This document shows, one piece after another, positions 1 through 5,101 of a DNA stretch of 6,055 nucleotides; within the stretch, counting starts at the first letter, position 1; the number at the start of each line of letters is the position of its first letter. The notes beneath the pieces are model-generated. The model was not told where the DNA came from and ran no database searches. It saw only the letters and a program-made list of their open reading frames with translations. The DNA lies in contig NZAS01000223.1 of assembly GCA_002686195.1 (NCBI GenBank), positions 1 to 6,055 of the forward strand, in the 5' to 3' direction. This DNA comes from Candidatus Pacearchaeota archaeon. Its GTDB lineage: Archaea; Nanoarchaeota; Nanoarchaeia; Pacearchaeales; GW2011-AR1. The translations under genes were made by a program, and so were the position numbers.

Positions 1-409
1 CCATCCCTGATTTTGGAATAAGCGTCCAAGAATAATTATGTGTTCTAAAGTTTGCGCCTCTAAAAATACTATCCCTTTCATCCATCGGACGTTTTCCCAC
101 CAATGCAGAATATCCAGACAAATCTTTCCACCAAGATCCGCCAGTAAAAAAATTTTTGACACTTTCACCCATACCAGCAGTAGTGGGGTCCCACAACCCA
201 CCCGTTGCTTCTGATTGTCCAGATTCGTAAGAGATACTATTTTTAGTATTAATATTCATAGGCATTGGTAGATGTATCTCTATCTCCGCACTTCCCGCAT
301 TAGTGCCACGAAGTGCTTGTTTATTTCTATAGGGGACCGCTGAAAAAGTCATCATAAGCGGTTGATCCATATCTCCAAATTTTTCTAAACCAAATTTTAA
401 TGCACCCAT
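1..409 (-). CDS. gp48/gp54-like baseplate tail-tube cap or initiator protein (partial, N-terminus)
   Basis: An open frame of 136 codons reads from ATG at 409 off the left edge of the window, so the C-terminus is missing. The start is preceded by AAGGAG seven bases upstream. The protein begins MGALKFGLEKFGDMDQP and contains a strand-like stretch ending LPMPMNINTK. It is then Gly/Ser-rich with a WW pair, and near the edge has FRGANFRTHNYSWTLIPKSG. That last pattern (RxHxxxWxLIPKS) resembles the conserved region of T4-like gp54 and gp48, the proteins that start and cap the tail tube on the baseplate. The family call rests on recognition of this motif and on the neighbouring tube gene. gp48 and gp54 share a fold and cannot be separated here. 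The gene is divergent from gp4 across a 52-bp gap. Any other baseplate or tube-like protein would be the main alternative. Confidence 0.62.
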   Translation of the reverse strand, partial: MGALKFGLEKFGDMDQPLMMTFSAVPYRNKQALRGTNAGSAEIEIHLPMPMNINTKNSISYESGQSEATGGLWDPTTAGMGESVKNFFTGGSWWKDLSGYSALVGKRPMDERDSIFRGANFRTHNYSWTLIPKSGM

Positions 410-461
410 GAATATTCTCCTTATTACTATATATCTAAAAAAAAGAGAACTATATTTAAAA

Positions 462-896
462 ATGGCATACAAAACAAAGTATAAAACAAAGAACCCATCG
501 AAATATATGGGAAATACATCAAATATTATTTGTAGATCTTTATGGGAAAGAAGAGTATGCAAGTACATGGACGATAATAAGAATGTTATTAGGTGGGGGA
601 GTGAGGAATTAGCAATCCCCTACTACTCACCAGCAGATAAAAAAATGCATCGATATTTTCCAGATTTTATAGCAGAAATAAAAACCTCAAATAACTCCAT
701 TAAAACCTATGTAATTGAAGTTAAACCAAAAAAACAGACCATTCCACCAAAGAAAAAGAAAAAACAAAACAAAACATACATCAATGAATGTATAACATAT
801 AGTATAAATGAAGCTAAATGGAAATCTGCTAAAAAATACTGTAAATCTAAAGGTTGGGATTTTATTATTCTAACTGAAGATATTATTTTACCATAA
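462..896 (+). CDS. 4: Head completion protein gp4 (PD-(D/E)XK nuclease-like)
   Basis: A 144-residue protein starting MAYKTKYKTKNPSKY, matching the T4-family head-completion protein gp4 (also called gp50/65). This protein finishes the DNA-filled head before the tail attaches. Visible motifs are RSLWERR with E29 (25-31), IPYYSP (52-57), YFPDF with D68 (65-69) and VIEVKPKKQ with E86 and K88 (84-92). D68, E86 and K88 form a PD-(D/E)XK nuclease signature, which suits a role in trimming or processing DNA ends at the head vertex. The C-terminal part (NEAKWKSAKKYCKSKGWDF) is also typical of the family. I chose the ATG at 462 because family members begin MAYKTKY; a longer in-frame ATG at 408 would overlap the start codon of the divergent gene and adds 18 unconserved residues. 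The ribosome-binding site is weak: AAGAG lies about 15 bases upstream. The gene is followed by gp19 after 40 bases. Confidence 0.88.
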   Translation: MAYKTKYKTKNPSKYMGNTSNIICRSLWERRVCKYMDDNKNVIRWGSEELAIPYYSPADKKMHRYFPDFIAEIKTSNNSIKTYVIEVKPKKQTIPPKKKKKQNKTYINECITYSINEAKWKSAKKYCKSKGWDFIILTEDIILP

Positions 897-911
897 ATTA
901 TACTTTTTTTG

Positions 912-919
912 TATAAATA
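912..919 (+). promoter_or_regulatory. T4-type late promoter box upstream of gp19
   Basis: This is an exact TATAAATA, the T4 late -10 element recognised by RNA polymerase carrying the gp55 sigma factor with gp33 and the sliding clamp. It sits in the 40-bp gap between gp4 and the tail tube gene. In T4 late promoters the start point is about 6 bases after the box, which here falls at about 925, directly at the Shine-Dalgarno sequence AAAGGA (925-930). The predicted leader is therefore only about 12 bases. Confidence 0.6.
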
Positions 920-936
920 TAATGAAAGGAACAATC

Positions 937-1467
937 ATGTCTTTATCAAATAGTAGCATTTCATATTTCAAAAATCACTATCTTTCAAAAGGATTAGCAA
1001 GACCAACCCGATATACGGTTGAATTTTCGGTTAGGGGATTGAGTTCTGTTCCACATACCCATGCAGAGAGTGTAGCTCTGCCTTCTAGGAATTTTGTAAC
1101 TATTCAAGAACAGTGGTTCGGTCCTACGAGAAATATTCCAATTGGAAATAAATATGATTCTAGTGTGGTCATTACATTTCCTTTATCGGATGATCAAACC
1201 GAAAGGTCATTTTTTGAAAATTGGATGAACGGAGTTGTAAACCCAACAACAAATGAAGGTGATTATAAGAAATGGGTACAGCAAGATTCACTAATGATAA
1301 TTAAAACACTGAGTACTAGTGGAGATGTGACCAGCACTTTTACATTCAATGAAGTATATCCTTCTACCATTATGCCCACACAATTAGACATGGGTTCAAG
1401 AAATGCATGGTCATCAATAACTGTCCAATTTGAATATAGGAGTTATGACTACAAAAAAACGGAGTAA
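937..1467 (+). CDS. 19: Tail tube protein gp19
   Basis: A 176-residue tail tube protein of the T4 gp19 family. These subunits stack as hexamers to form the inner tube inside the contractile sheath. Recognisable family features are the N-terminal KGLARPTRYTVEF, the AESVALPSRNF segment followed by GPTRNIPIGNKYDS, the FPLSDDQTERSFFENWMNGVVNP region and the C-terminal EVYPSTIMPTQLDM...SSITVQFEYRSYD. The pattern of a buried YP turn and a last amphipathic strand is typical of tube proteins. I chose ATG 937 over the in-frame ATG 922 because AAAGGA lies six bases upstream of 937, whereas 922 has no Shine-Dalgarno sequence and the perfect late-promoter box lies just ahead of it. The stop codon overlaps the ribosome-binding region of gp26, suggesting co-expression. 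Length is close to the T4 protein (about 163 residues). Confidence 0.9.
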   Translation: MSLSNSSISYFKNHYLSKGLARPTRYTVEFSVRGLSSVPHTHAESVALPSRNFVTIQEQWFGPTRNIPIGNKYDSSVVITFPLSDDQTERSFFENWMNGVVNPTTNEGDYKKWVQQDSLMIIKTLSTSGDVTSTFTFNEVYPSTIMPTQLDMGSRNAWSSITVQFEYRSYDYKKTE

Positions 1468-1475
1468 AATAAACA

Positions 1476-2195
1476 ATGAATCGACTATCAAATTTATTAT
1501 TATCGAATGTACCAAAATATGAACTAACCATTCCTTCTACAAAGAAAAAATCAACATATAGACCATTTTTAGTAAAAGAAGAAAAAATATTACTTCTTGC
1601 CCAACAATCTAATAATGATTCAGATATGATTCGTGCAATTAAAAATATAATTGAATCTTGTGTGGACGATGTAACCAATGTAGGAAATATGCCACTATTT
1701 GATATAGAATATATGTTTTTACAAATTAGATCAAAATCGGTTGGAGAAATAGTAGAACCTACTATAATTTGCCCATCAACCGATGAAAGTATTTCTGTGT
1801 CTGTTTTAATTAATGATATTGAAGTTACATATAATAAAGACCACAAGAAAACAATATCTCTAAGTGATGATATCGCAGTAACTCTAAAATATCCTTCTTT
1901 AAATATAATTAATGAAAACAATACATCTATGGATTATACCGATCCATCAACTTTTTATAGTATTGTTGCCGATTGTATAGAACAAGTAGAAACCAAAGAA
2001 GAATCTATAGATGTTTCTACCTTAGAAAGAGAAGAAGTATTAGAATTTGTAGATAATTTGACCACAGAACAATTTGAAAATCTTATAGATTTCTTTATTA
2101 CTGCTCCAAAGGTAGAACATGAGATATCTTATACTACATCGGATGGGGTAGAAAGGCAGGTGATATTGTCAGGGTTGTCGGATTTTTTCGGTTAG
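1476..2195 (+). CDS. 26: Baseplate hub/tail assembly protein gp26 (T4_baseplate family), zero-frame product
   Basis: A 239-residue protein of the T4 gp26 family, needed for assembly of the baseplate hub and thought to act as an assembly factor or chaperone. Diagnostic segments are KYELTIPSTKK (14-24), YRPFLVKEEKILLLA (28-42), a helical region with Cys62, FDIEYMFLQIRSKSVGE (75-91) and IICPSTDE (97-104). An acidic second half follows, with LTTEQFENLIDFF and a final LSGLSDFFG. GGAG at 1461-1464, overlapping the gp19 stop, is the likely ribosome-binding site, although 11 bases separate it from the start. The last codons GAT TTT TTC GGT TAG contain a T TTT TTC slippery heptamer, so this zero-frame protein is probably only one of two products; the other continues in the -1 frame to 2410. 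The family assignment is firm. The view of it as a lambda gpG equivalent is inference from position and the frameshift signal. Confidence 0.85.
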   Translation: MNRLSNLLLSNVPKYELTIPSTKKKSTYRPFLVKEEKILLLAQQSNNDSDMIRAIKNIIESCVDDVTNVGNMPLFDIEYMFLQIRSKSVGEIVEPTIICPSTDESISVSVLINDIEVTYNKDHKKTISLSDDIAVTLKYPSLNIINENNTSMDYTDPSTFYSIVADCIEQVETKEESIDVSTLEREEVLEFVDNLTTEQFENLIDFFITAPKVEHEISYTTSDGVERQVILSGLSDFFG

Positions 2196-2214
2196 GGCTC
2201 GCACACACGAGTCT
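2183..2214 (+). promoter_or_regulatory. Programmed -1 ribosomal frameshift signal (slippery heptamer plus hairpin)
   Basis: In the gp26 frame the bases 2183-2189 read T TTT TTC, a perfect X XXY YYZ slippery heptamer. The zero-frame stop TAG (2193-2195) follows one codon later. After a six-base spacer (2190-2195) comes a hairpin: GGCTCG (2196-2201) pairs with CGAGTC (2208-2213) around the loop CACACA, with one G-U pair and a possible seventh pair at 2195/2214. This stem is unusually GC-rich for this AT-rich region, and the spacer length is in the range that favours -1 slippage. The -1 frame is open from the slip site to 2410. Confidence 0.75.
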
Positions 2215-2410
2215 AAAAGATTATTATCGAATAAACTTCCAAATGATGCAATATCACAAATATAGTTTAAGTGAGTTGGAAGAAATGTTGCCTTGGGAAA
2301 AAGATGTATATTTGGCACAATTGATAGAATATATAGAAATAGAGAACGAAAAAATACAATTAAAATACATAGAAGAACAAAGGACACATTCGTCCCCATC
2401 CCCTTATTAG
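2189..2410 (+). CDS. Frame -1 extension of gp26 (GT-like tail assembly chaperone C-terminal part)
   Basis: A 73-codon reading frame, one base back from gp26, runs uninterrupted from the slip site to TAG at 2408-2410. Joined to gp26 at codon 238 it gives a 311-residue fusion. The added part reads RLGLAHTSLKDYYRINF, then MMQYHKYSLSELEEM, then LPWEKDVYLAQLIEYI, and ends in a charged helix and a Ser/Pro tail. The pattern of an aromatic helix followed by 'eLe.M.PWE...Y...L' looks like the downstream frames of phage tail assembly chaperones and of small proteins that follow gp26 in other T4-like phages; that is my recognition, not a search result. Separate translation from ATG 2243 or 2246 would give a 54-55-residue protein, but the bases ahead (AAACTTCCAA) contain no Shine-Dalgarno sequence. 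In the lambda model such a T domain contacts the tail tube and the G part coats the tape measure. Confidence 0.72.
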   Translation, partial: RLGLAHTSLKDYYRINFQMMQYHKYSLSELEEMLPWEKDVYLAQLIEYIEIENEKIQLKYIEEQRTHSSPSPY

Positions 2411-2415
2411 GCAAA

Positions 2416-2423
2416 TATAAATG
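2416..2423 (+). promoter_or_regulatory. Weak late-promoter-like box at the 431-residue gene start
   Basis: TATAAATG, one base different from the late box TATAAATA, overlaps the start codon of the gene at 2421. A transcript starting about 6 bases after it would lack the start codon, so this box is unlikely to serve this gene and may be chance in AT-rich DNA. Confidence 0.15.
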
Positions 2424-3716
2424 AAAAATAAAAAGGCAAAAGACAAAATTACAAAGAAATCTATTCTTTCTTATTTTAAACTAAAAAGGGAAGAAAATGA
2501 TATAGACATATCACCAAAGTCTGTAAATGATATCCCACAAGTCCTCCCAGAGATGGTGGGGAAAACCAAAAAGAAGAAAAGACAAGAAAAGAAATATATT
2601 TCTCCAGAATTTAATGTTATTATTGACAACCTTAATAAAAAAATTAACTCCATTGGTAAATTACCGACCAAAAACATCTATAAGAAAATAACAAATAACA
2701 ACACTACCAACAATAACTATAAAACCAAACCCACAAAAGAAATTACCAACAATAACTATAAAACCAAACCCACAAAAGAAATTACCAACAATAACAACAT
2801 AACATCACAAAAAATCATTTCCTCGCCAGAAGAAATTAATAAAGTGCCCATTATGTTAAATGCTGAAGAACTAAAACAAGATAAAAAGACAAAATCACAC
2901 CCAAAACAAAATTCATACAGTGAATCCAATATCATTGACAAAACAGAAAATATAATAAACAATATTAATAAAACACTATTCACAAATTTAAATTCTAAAG
3001 AAAAAACTGTAAATGTAAATCACACCAATAAATCAGAACCACAAAACGATAAAGTACCCACAATAAACAAAATACAAAACAACCAAAACACAAATAATAC
3101 AAATAATACAATCAATAAAGACGAATCAAATATCATCAAAGAAATTCCTGTAATTACTGAACCTATGATGGTTAATAACAATAATACCAAAGAATCAAAT
3201 ACCCAACATAAAGCCATATCTAAAGTACTAAACAGAAGTACAAATACAGACTATATCACCAATAAAAAATCATATTTAATTAGTACATCCACAATAAATA
3301 AAATATTATCTGGTAAAGTCCATGTTCCCCAAATCATACCAGCATATGAAGAAGGTGGTTCGGTTAAACAAAAACATGGTGGACAGTTAATTGTTGCTGG
3401 AGAAAAAGAAAACGAAACAGTTATTCCAGATTCAAAAATAGAAAAACCATCACAACCAGCAACCGTGGAAAAAACAAGCAATGAAACTGCATCAACGGCA
3501 GCAACATCATCTTTAGATAAAAATGCCGCATTGAAAATGGACAACAATAACGAATCATCGGGAAATAATTCAGATGCTGGTCCCACCGTAATTAATGCAA
3601 CTGGGGTACAATCACAAACACCAGCACCTGCTCCTGGTATGGCGTCAGGTTCAAAGGGTATTGATAACATGAGAACACAAACAATGTATCCTAGATGGAG
3701 ACAATCTTTAGGATAA
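2421..3716 (+). CDS. Candidate tail tape measure protein, Asn/Lys/Thr-rich, 431 aa
   Basis: A 431-residue protein that I do not recognise as a whole. The N-terminus (1-80) is Lys-rich with KKKKRQEKK and a possible helix. The middle (about 90-290) is low-complexity and dominated by Asn, Lys and Thr, including a perfect 13-residue tandem duplication ITNNNYKTKPTKE. Residues 308-337 contain AYEEGG, HGGQL and IVAGEKENETVIPDSKI, close to the GG..V.GE.GPE.VIPL-type motif common near the C-terminus of phage tape measure proteins. An Ala/Ser/Thr/Pro-rich linker leads to a conserved-looking end, TMYPRWRQSLG. It begins 10 bases after the frameshifted gp26 extension, where a tape measure gene is expected; T4 gp29 is longer (590 residues). 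The start has only a weak AGG (2409-2411), so translation may be coupled to the upstream frame. Alternative: another internal virion or baseplate protein. Confidence 0.5.
   Translation: MKNKKAKDKITKKSILSYFKLKREENDIDISPKSVNDIPQVLPEMVGKTKKKKRQEKKYISPEFNVIIDNLNKKINSIGKLPTKNIYKKITNNNTTNNNYKTKPTKEITNNNYKTKPTKEITNNNNITSQKIISSPEEINKVPIMLNAEELKQDKKTKSHPKQNSYSESNIIDKTENIINNINKTLFTNLNSKEKTVNVNHTNKSEPQNDKVPTINKIQNNQNTNNTNNTINKDESNIIKEIPVITEPMMVNNNNTKESNTQHKAISKVLNRSTNTDYITNKKSYLISTSTINKILSGKVHVPQIIPAYEEGGSVKQKHGGQLIVAGEKENETVIPDSKIEKPSQPATVEKTSNETASTAATSSLDKNAALKMDNNNESSGNNSDAGPTVINATGVQSQTPAPAPGMASGSKGIDNMRTQTMYPRWRQSLG
2705..2795 (+). repeat. 39-bp direct tandem repeat, 2.3 copies, in frame
   Basis: Two identical 39-base units (2705-2743 and 2744-2782) are followed by the first 13 bases of a third (2783-2795). 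The period is a multiple of three and encodes the 13-residue unit ITNNNYKTKPTKE. Identity at the DNA level with no silent differences suggests recent duplication by slippage or unequal recombination. Confidence 0.95.
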
Positions 3717-3719
3717 AGA

Positions 3720-3747
3720 GAAAGGGAGTCCCAAAGGACTCCCTTTT
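3720..3747. terminator. Bidirectional intrinsic terminator between convergent genes
   Basis: AAAGGGAGTCC (3721-3731) pairs perfectly with GGACTCCCTTT (3736-3746) around the four-base loop CAAA, giving an 11-bp stem. A G-U pair at 3720/3747 may extend it. The plus-strand copy ends in TTTT and the minus-strand copy in TTTCTCTTT, so it can act in both directions. It begins four bases after the stop of the 431-residue gene and lies 21 bases from the gp32 stop, exactly where two converging transcripts need to end. Confidence 0.88.
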
Positions 3748-3768
3748 CAATAGAAGATATAAATCAGT

Positions 3769-4650
3769 TTACTCGTTCGCTAATTTTTCAAAATATGATA
3801 GAGCATCTGTATCTTCTTCTGGGGAATTACCAAATGATTTTTCTGCATCTTCTGCACCACTAGAATCATTAACTGTTTCAGCAGTAGAAGTATTTTCTTG
3901 TGTTGTTTGACGAATATCTGCACCGAGAACACCATCTCGTTTTACCTTCAATTCATCATATGATTTGAAATTTGAAGAGTCAGTAAATTCAGAAAGAGCA
4001 TATTGTGATTTCCAAAGTTCTTCCAACTTTTCATCGTCACCATCAAACAACGAACTAGGTGAGTCAAACTCACTCTTGTCATAGTTAATGTAACCAGCAA
4101 CTTTACGAACCTTTAATTTAAAATTCGCACCTTCCCAAAAATCAAATGGATTGATTGCATCTTCATCTGCAAATTCAGGATTCATTGATTCATTGATTTT
4201 ATCAAAAATCTTTTTACCGAATTTGTAAAGGAATACCTTACCTTCGTTTTGTGGGTTGGCGGGGTCACTAACAACCATAATGTTCGCAGTATAATGTAAA
4301 CGGCGCTTACGGTTTCGTGCAATGTCCTTATCCTTTTCTATCCCACTATTCCAAAGTTCACTATTGCTTTCGCATACAGGACATTTTTGTCCTAGTGTCG
4401 TTGGGCAATTTTCAATAAACCACCCACCCTTTCCCTGGAAACCGTGTGAGTAATACTTTGCCCATGGCAGGTCCTCACCATCTACTGCGGGAAGAAATCG
4501 AATAACTGCATAACCGTTGCTGGATTTATCCAATTCTGGTTTCCAGAAACGATCATCTTTATATGATTCTTTCTTGTTTGTTTCTTCAATTTTCTTAGTC
4601 AATTCATCAATACTTGACTTAGAACGCTTTTTAAAATCTGCAAATGACAT
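3769..4650 (-). CDS. 32: Single-stranded DNA-binding protein gp32
   Basis: A 293-residue protein of the T4 gp32 family (T4: 301 residues). It coats ssDNA cooperatively during replication, recombination and repair, and coordinates the replisome. The N-terminus MSFADFKKRSKSSIDEL carries a basic KKRSKSS stretch like the T4 'LAST' motif used for cooperative protein-protein contacts. A zinc site is visible as H69, C82, C90 and C93; T4 has H64, C77, C87, C90, so the ligand order is kept with slightly different spacing. The core includes YAVIRFLP, WAKYYSHGF and ANIMVVSDP. The C-terminal third ends in an acidic, Ser-rich tail (GAEDAEKS, SPEEDTDAL) that in T4 recruits partner proteins. I chose ATG 4650 with AAGGAG seven bases upstream; a longer in-frame GTG at 4674 would translate through that ribosome-binding site. 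It lies downstream of the gp33-like gene on the same strand and has its own leader structure and late box. Confidence 0.95.
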   Translation of the reverse strand: MSFADFKKRSKSSIDELTKKIEETNKKESYKDDRFWKPELDKSSNGYAVIRFLPAVDGEDLPWAKYYSHGFQGKGGWFIENCPTTLGQKCPVCESNSELWNSGIEKDKDIARNRKRRLHYTANIMVVSDPANPQNEGKVFLYKFGKKIFDKINESMNPEFADEDAINPFDFWEGANFKLKVRKVAGYINYDKSEFDSPSSLFDGDDEKLEELWKSQYALSEFTDSSNFKSYDELKVKRDGVLGADIRQTTQENTSTAETVNDSSGAEDAEKSFGNSPEEDTDALSYFEKLANE

Positions 4651-4657
4651 AATGTGT

Positions 4658-4716
4658 CTCCTTTTTCTATTCACGGAACTCCCGTGTTCTTAAACTCGAT
4701 TGGGAACTACCCAACC
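4658..4716 (-). promoter_or_regulatory. gp32 mRNA leader: two hairpins plus A-rich ribosome-binding region (candidate autoregulatory operator)
   Basis: On the minus strand the leader forms hairpin 1, GGTTGGG/CCCAATC (4710-4716 with 4698-4704, one G-U pair, loop TAGTT), and hairpin 2, CACGG/CCGTG (4682-4686 with 4672-4676, loop GAGTT). An unpaired A-rich stretch and AAGGAG follow before the ATG at 4650. T4 and RB69 gp32 repress their own translation by binding an unstructured AU-rich region next to a 5' pseudoknot. The arrangement here is compatible, but a pseudoknot is not clear: only a 3-4 bp contact between the hairpin 1 loop and GAAC (4688-4691) is visible. Confidence 0.5.
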
Positions 4717-4725
4717 ACAACAGTT

Positions 4726-4733
4726 TATTTATA
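4726..4733 (-). promoter_or_regulatory. T4-type late promoter box upstream of gp32
   Basis: An exact TATAAATA on the minus strand, 75 bases before the gp32 start codon. Transcription would begin near 4720, so the transcript would include both leader hairpins from their first base. T4 gene 32 is also transcribed late in infection. Confidence 0.6.
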
Positions 4734-4737
4734 ATGA

Positions 4738-4743
4738 ATTATA
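4738..4743 (-). promoter_or_regulatory. Possible sigma70-type -10 box upstream of gp32
   Basis: A consensus TATAAT on the minus strand, five bases upstream of the late box. The best -35 candidate at suitable spacing is TTGTAT (4759-4764, 16-base spacer), which matches only three of six consensus bases. I see no MotA-box-like sequence. It could be an early or middle promoter, or chance. Confidence 0.3.
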
Positions 4744-4768
4744 ACCTAAATTTGGAAATATACAACCA

Positions 4769-4996
4769 TTAAATTGGTAATTTTGAACTATTTTTTGGAA
4801 ACATATTATATTCTCTCGCTTCTGATTCCAATTTCTCTACAATTGGCTTCGATAAAAACTTTGATGCTATATTGGGTTCAATATCATATTCCTCACATAC
4901 AATTAAAACTGCATCTATATATCCTATATTATCATTTATTACCAAATCTTCTATTCTTTTGATAAATTCAAACTGAACATTTTCACTAAATAACAT
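4769..4996 (-). CDS. 33: Probable late promoter transcription co-activator gp33
   Basis: A 75-residue, acidic, mostly helical protein. It reads FEFIKRIEDLV (9-19), then GYIDAVLIVCEEYDIEP (25-41), then IASKFLSKPIVEKLESEA (43-60), and ends NMFPKNSSKLPI. The pattern 'y.dAvl.yCEe..iEpe..a.l....l..Kle.EA...n.lPk' matches, as I recall, the short gp33 proteins of T4-like cyanophages. In T4, gp33 binds RNA polymerase and links it to the sliding clamp to activate late transcription. T4 gp33 is longer (112 residues), so this is a compact version. The position upstream of gp32 on the same strand agrees with T4, where gene 33 lies close to gene 32 with gene 59 between them; no gene 59 is present here. 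AAAGGA five bases before ATG 4996 is a good ribosome-binding site. A similar small helical protein of other function is the alternative. Confidence 0.62.
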   Translation of the reverse strand: MLFSENVQFEFIKRIEDLVINDNIGYIDAVLIVCEEYDIEPNIASKFLSKPIVEKLESEAREYNMFPKNSSKLPI

Positions 4997-5040
4997 ATGA
5001 GTCCTTTCTTTCTTTGCCGGATAAGAGATTTGTTATATAT

Positions 5041-5068
5041 AGTATAACGCAATATAAATTAAAATCAA
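5041..5068 (-). promoter_or_regulatory. Sigma70-like early promoter for the gp33-gp32 unit
   Basis: On the minus strand, TTGATT (5063-5068; four of six -35 consensus bases) and TATACT (5041-5046; five of six -10 bases) are separated by 16 bases. The predicted start near 5034 leaves a leader of about 38 bases before the gp33-like start codon, with room for its ribosome-binding site. AT-rich sequence makes chance matches common. Confidence 0.42.
5053..5060 (+). promoter_or_regulatory. Candidate late promoter for the right-hand structural gene
   Basis: TATAAATT differs from the late box TATAAATA only in the last base. It lies 41 bases ahead of the start codon at 5102, with a predicted start near 5066 and a leader of about 36 bases. 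It falls inside the spacer of the oppositely directed sigma70-like promoter. Confidence 0.4.
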
Positions 5069-5101
5069 CTGTTAAATTGATTCCTTGGAGATTTTTTCAA
5101 C

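Noticed and set aside
408..461. Longer gp4 start at ATG 408 (18 extra residues)
   Set aside because: It overlaps the start codon of the divergent gene, has no ribosome-binding site, and family members start at MAYKTKY.
410..461. Late or sigma70 promoter in the gp48/54-gp4 gap
   Set aside because: Only weak TATATATC, TATATTTA and TATAGT matches are present; the best would start transcription inside the ribosome-binding site of the left gene.
724..774. A-rich slippery-looking runs inside gp4 (A AAA AAA C and similar)
   Set aside because: They are Lys-rich codons in the middle of gp4, with no stimulatory hairpin and no extended alternative frame downstream.
1370..1921. Minus-strand open frame of 183 codons across the gp19-gp26 junction
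   Set aside because: It lies opposite two recognised genes, has no ribosome-binding site and no family-like sequence; it is a shadow frame.
2243..2410. Independent small gene starting at ATG 2243 or 2246
   Set aside because: The coding frame is real, but no Shine-Dalgarno sequence precedes it and the same frame is open back to the slip site, so frameshift expression is the better explanation. Coupled reinitiation cannot be fully excluded.
2705..2795. CRISPR-like repeat
   Set aside because: The units are directly adjacent with no spacers, and the repeat is an in-frame part of a coding region.
3251..3670. Minus-strand open frame of 139 codons under the 431-residue gene
   Set aside because: Its composition mirrors the Thr/Ala/Asn-rich codons of the plus strand; no start signals and no recognisable protein.
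3695..3910. Plus-strand open frame crossing the terminator into gp32
   Set aside because: It would run through the strong terminator and lies opposite the conserved end of gp32.
4651..4674. gp32 start at GTG 4674
   Set aside because: It would translate the AAGGAG ribosome-binding site; the family N-terminus and spacing support ATG 4650.
5031..5047. AT-rich imperfect palindrome (GTTATATATAGTATAAC) as an operator
   Set aside because: The symmetry is imperfect and explained by overlap with the -10 region; no regulator gene is seen nearby.
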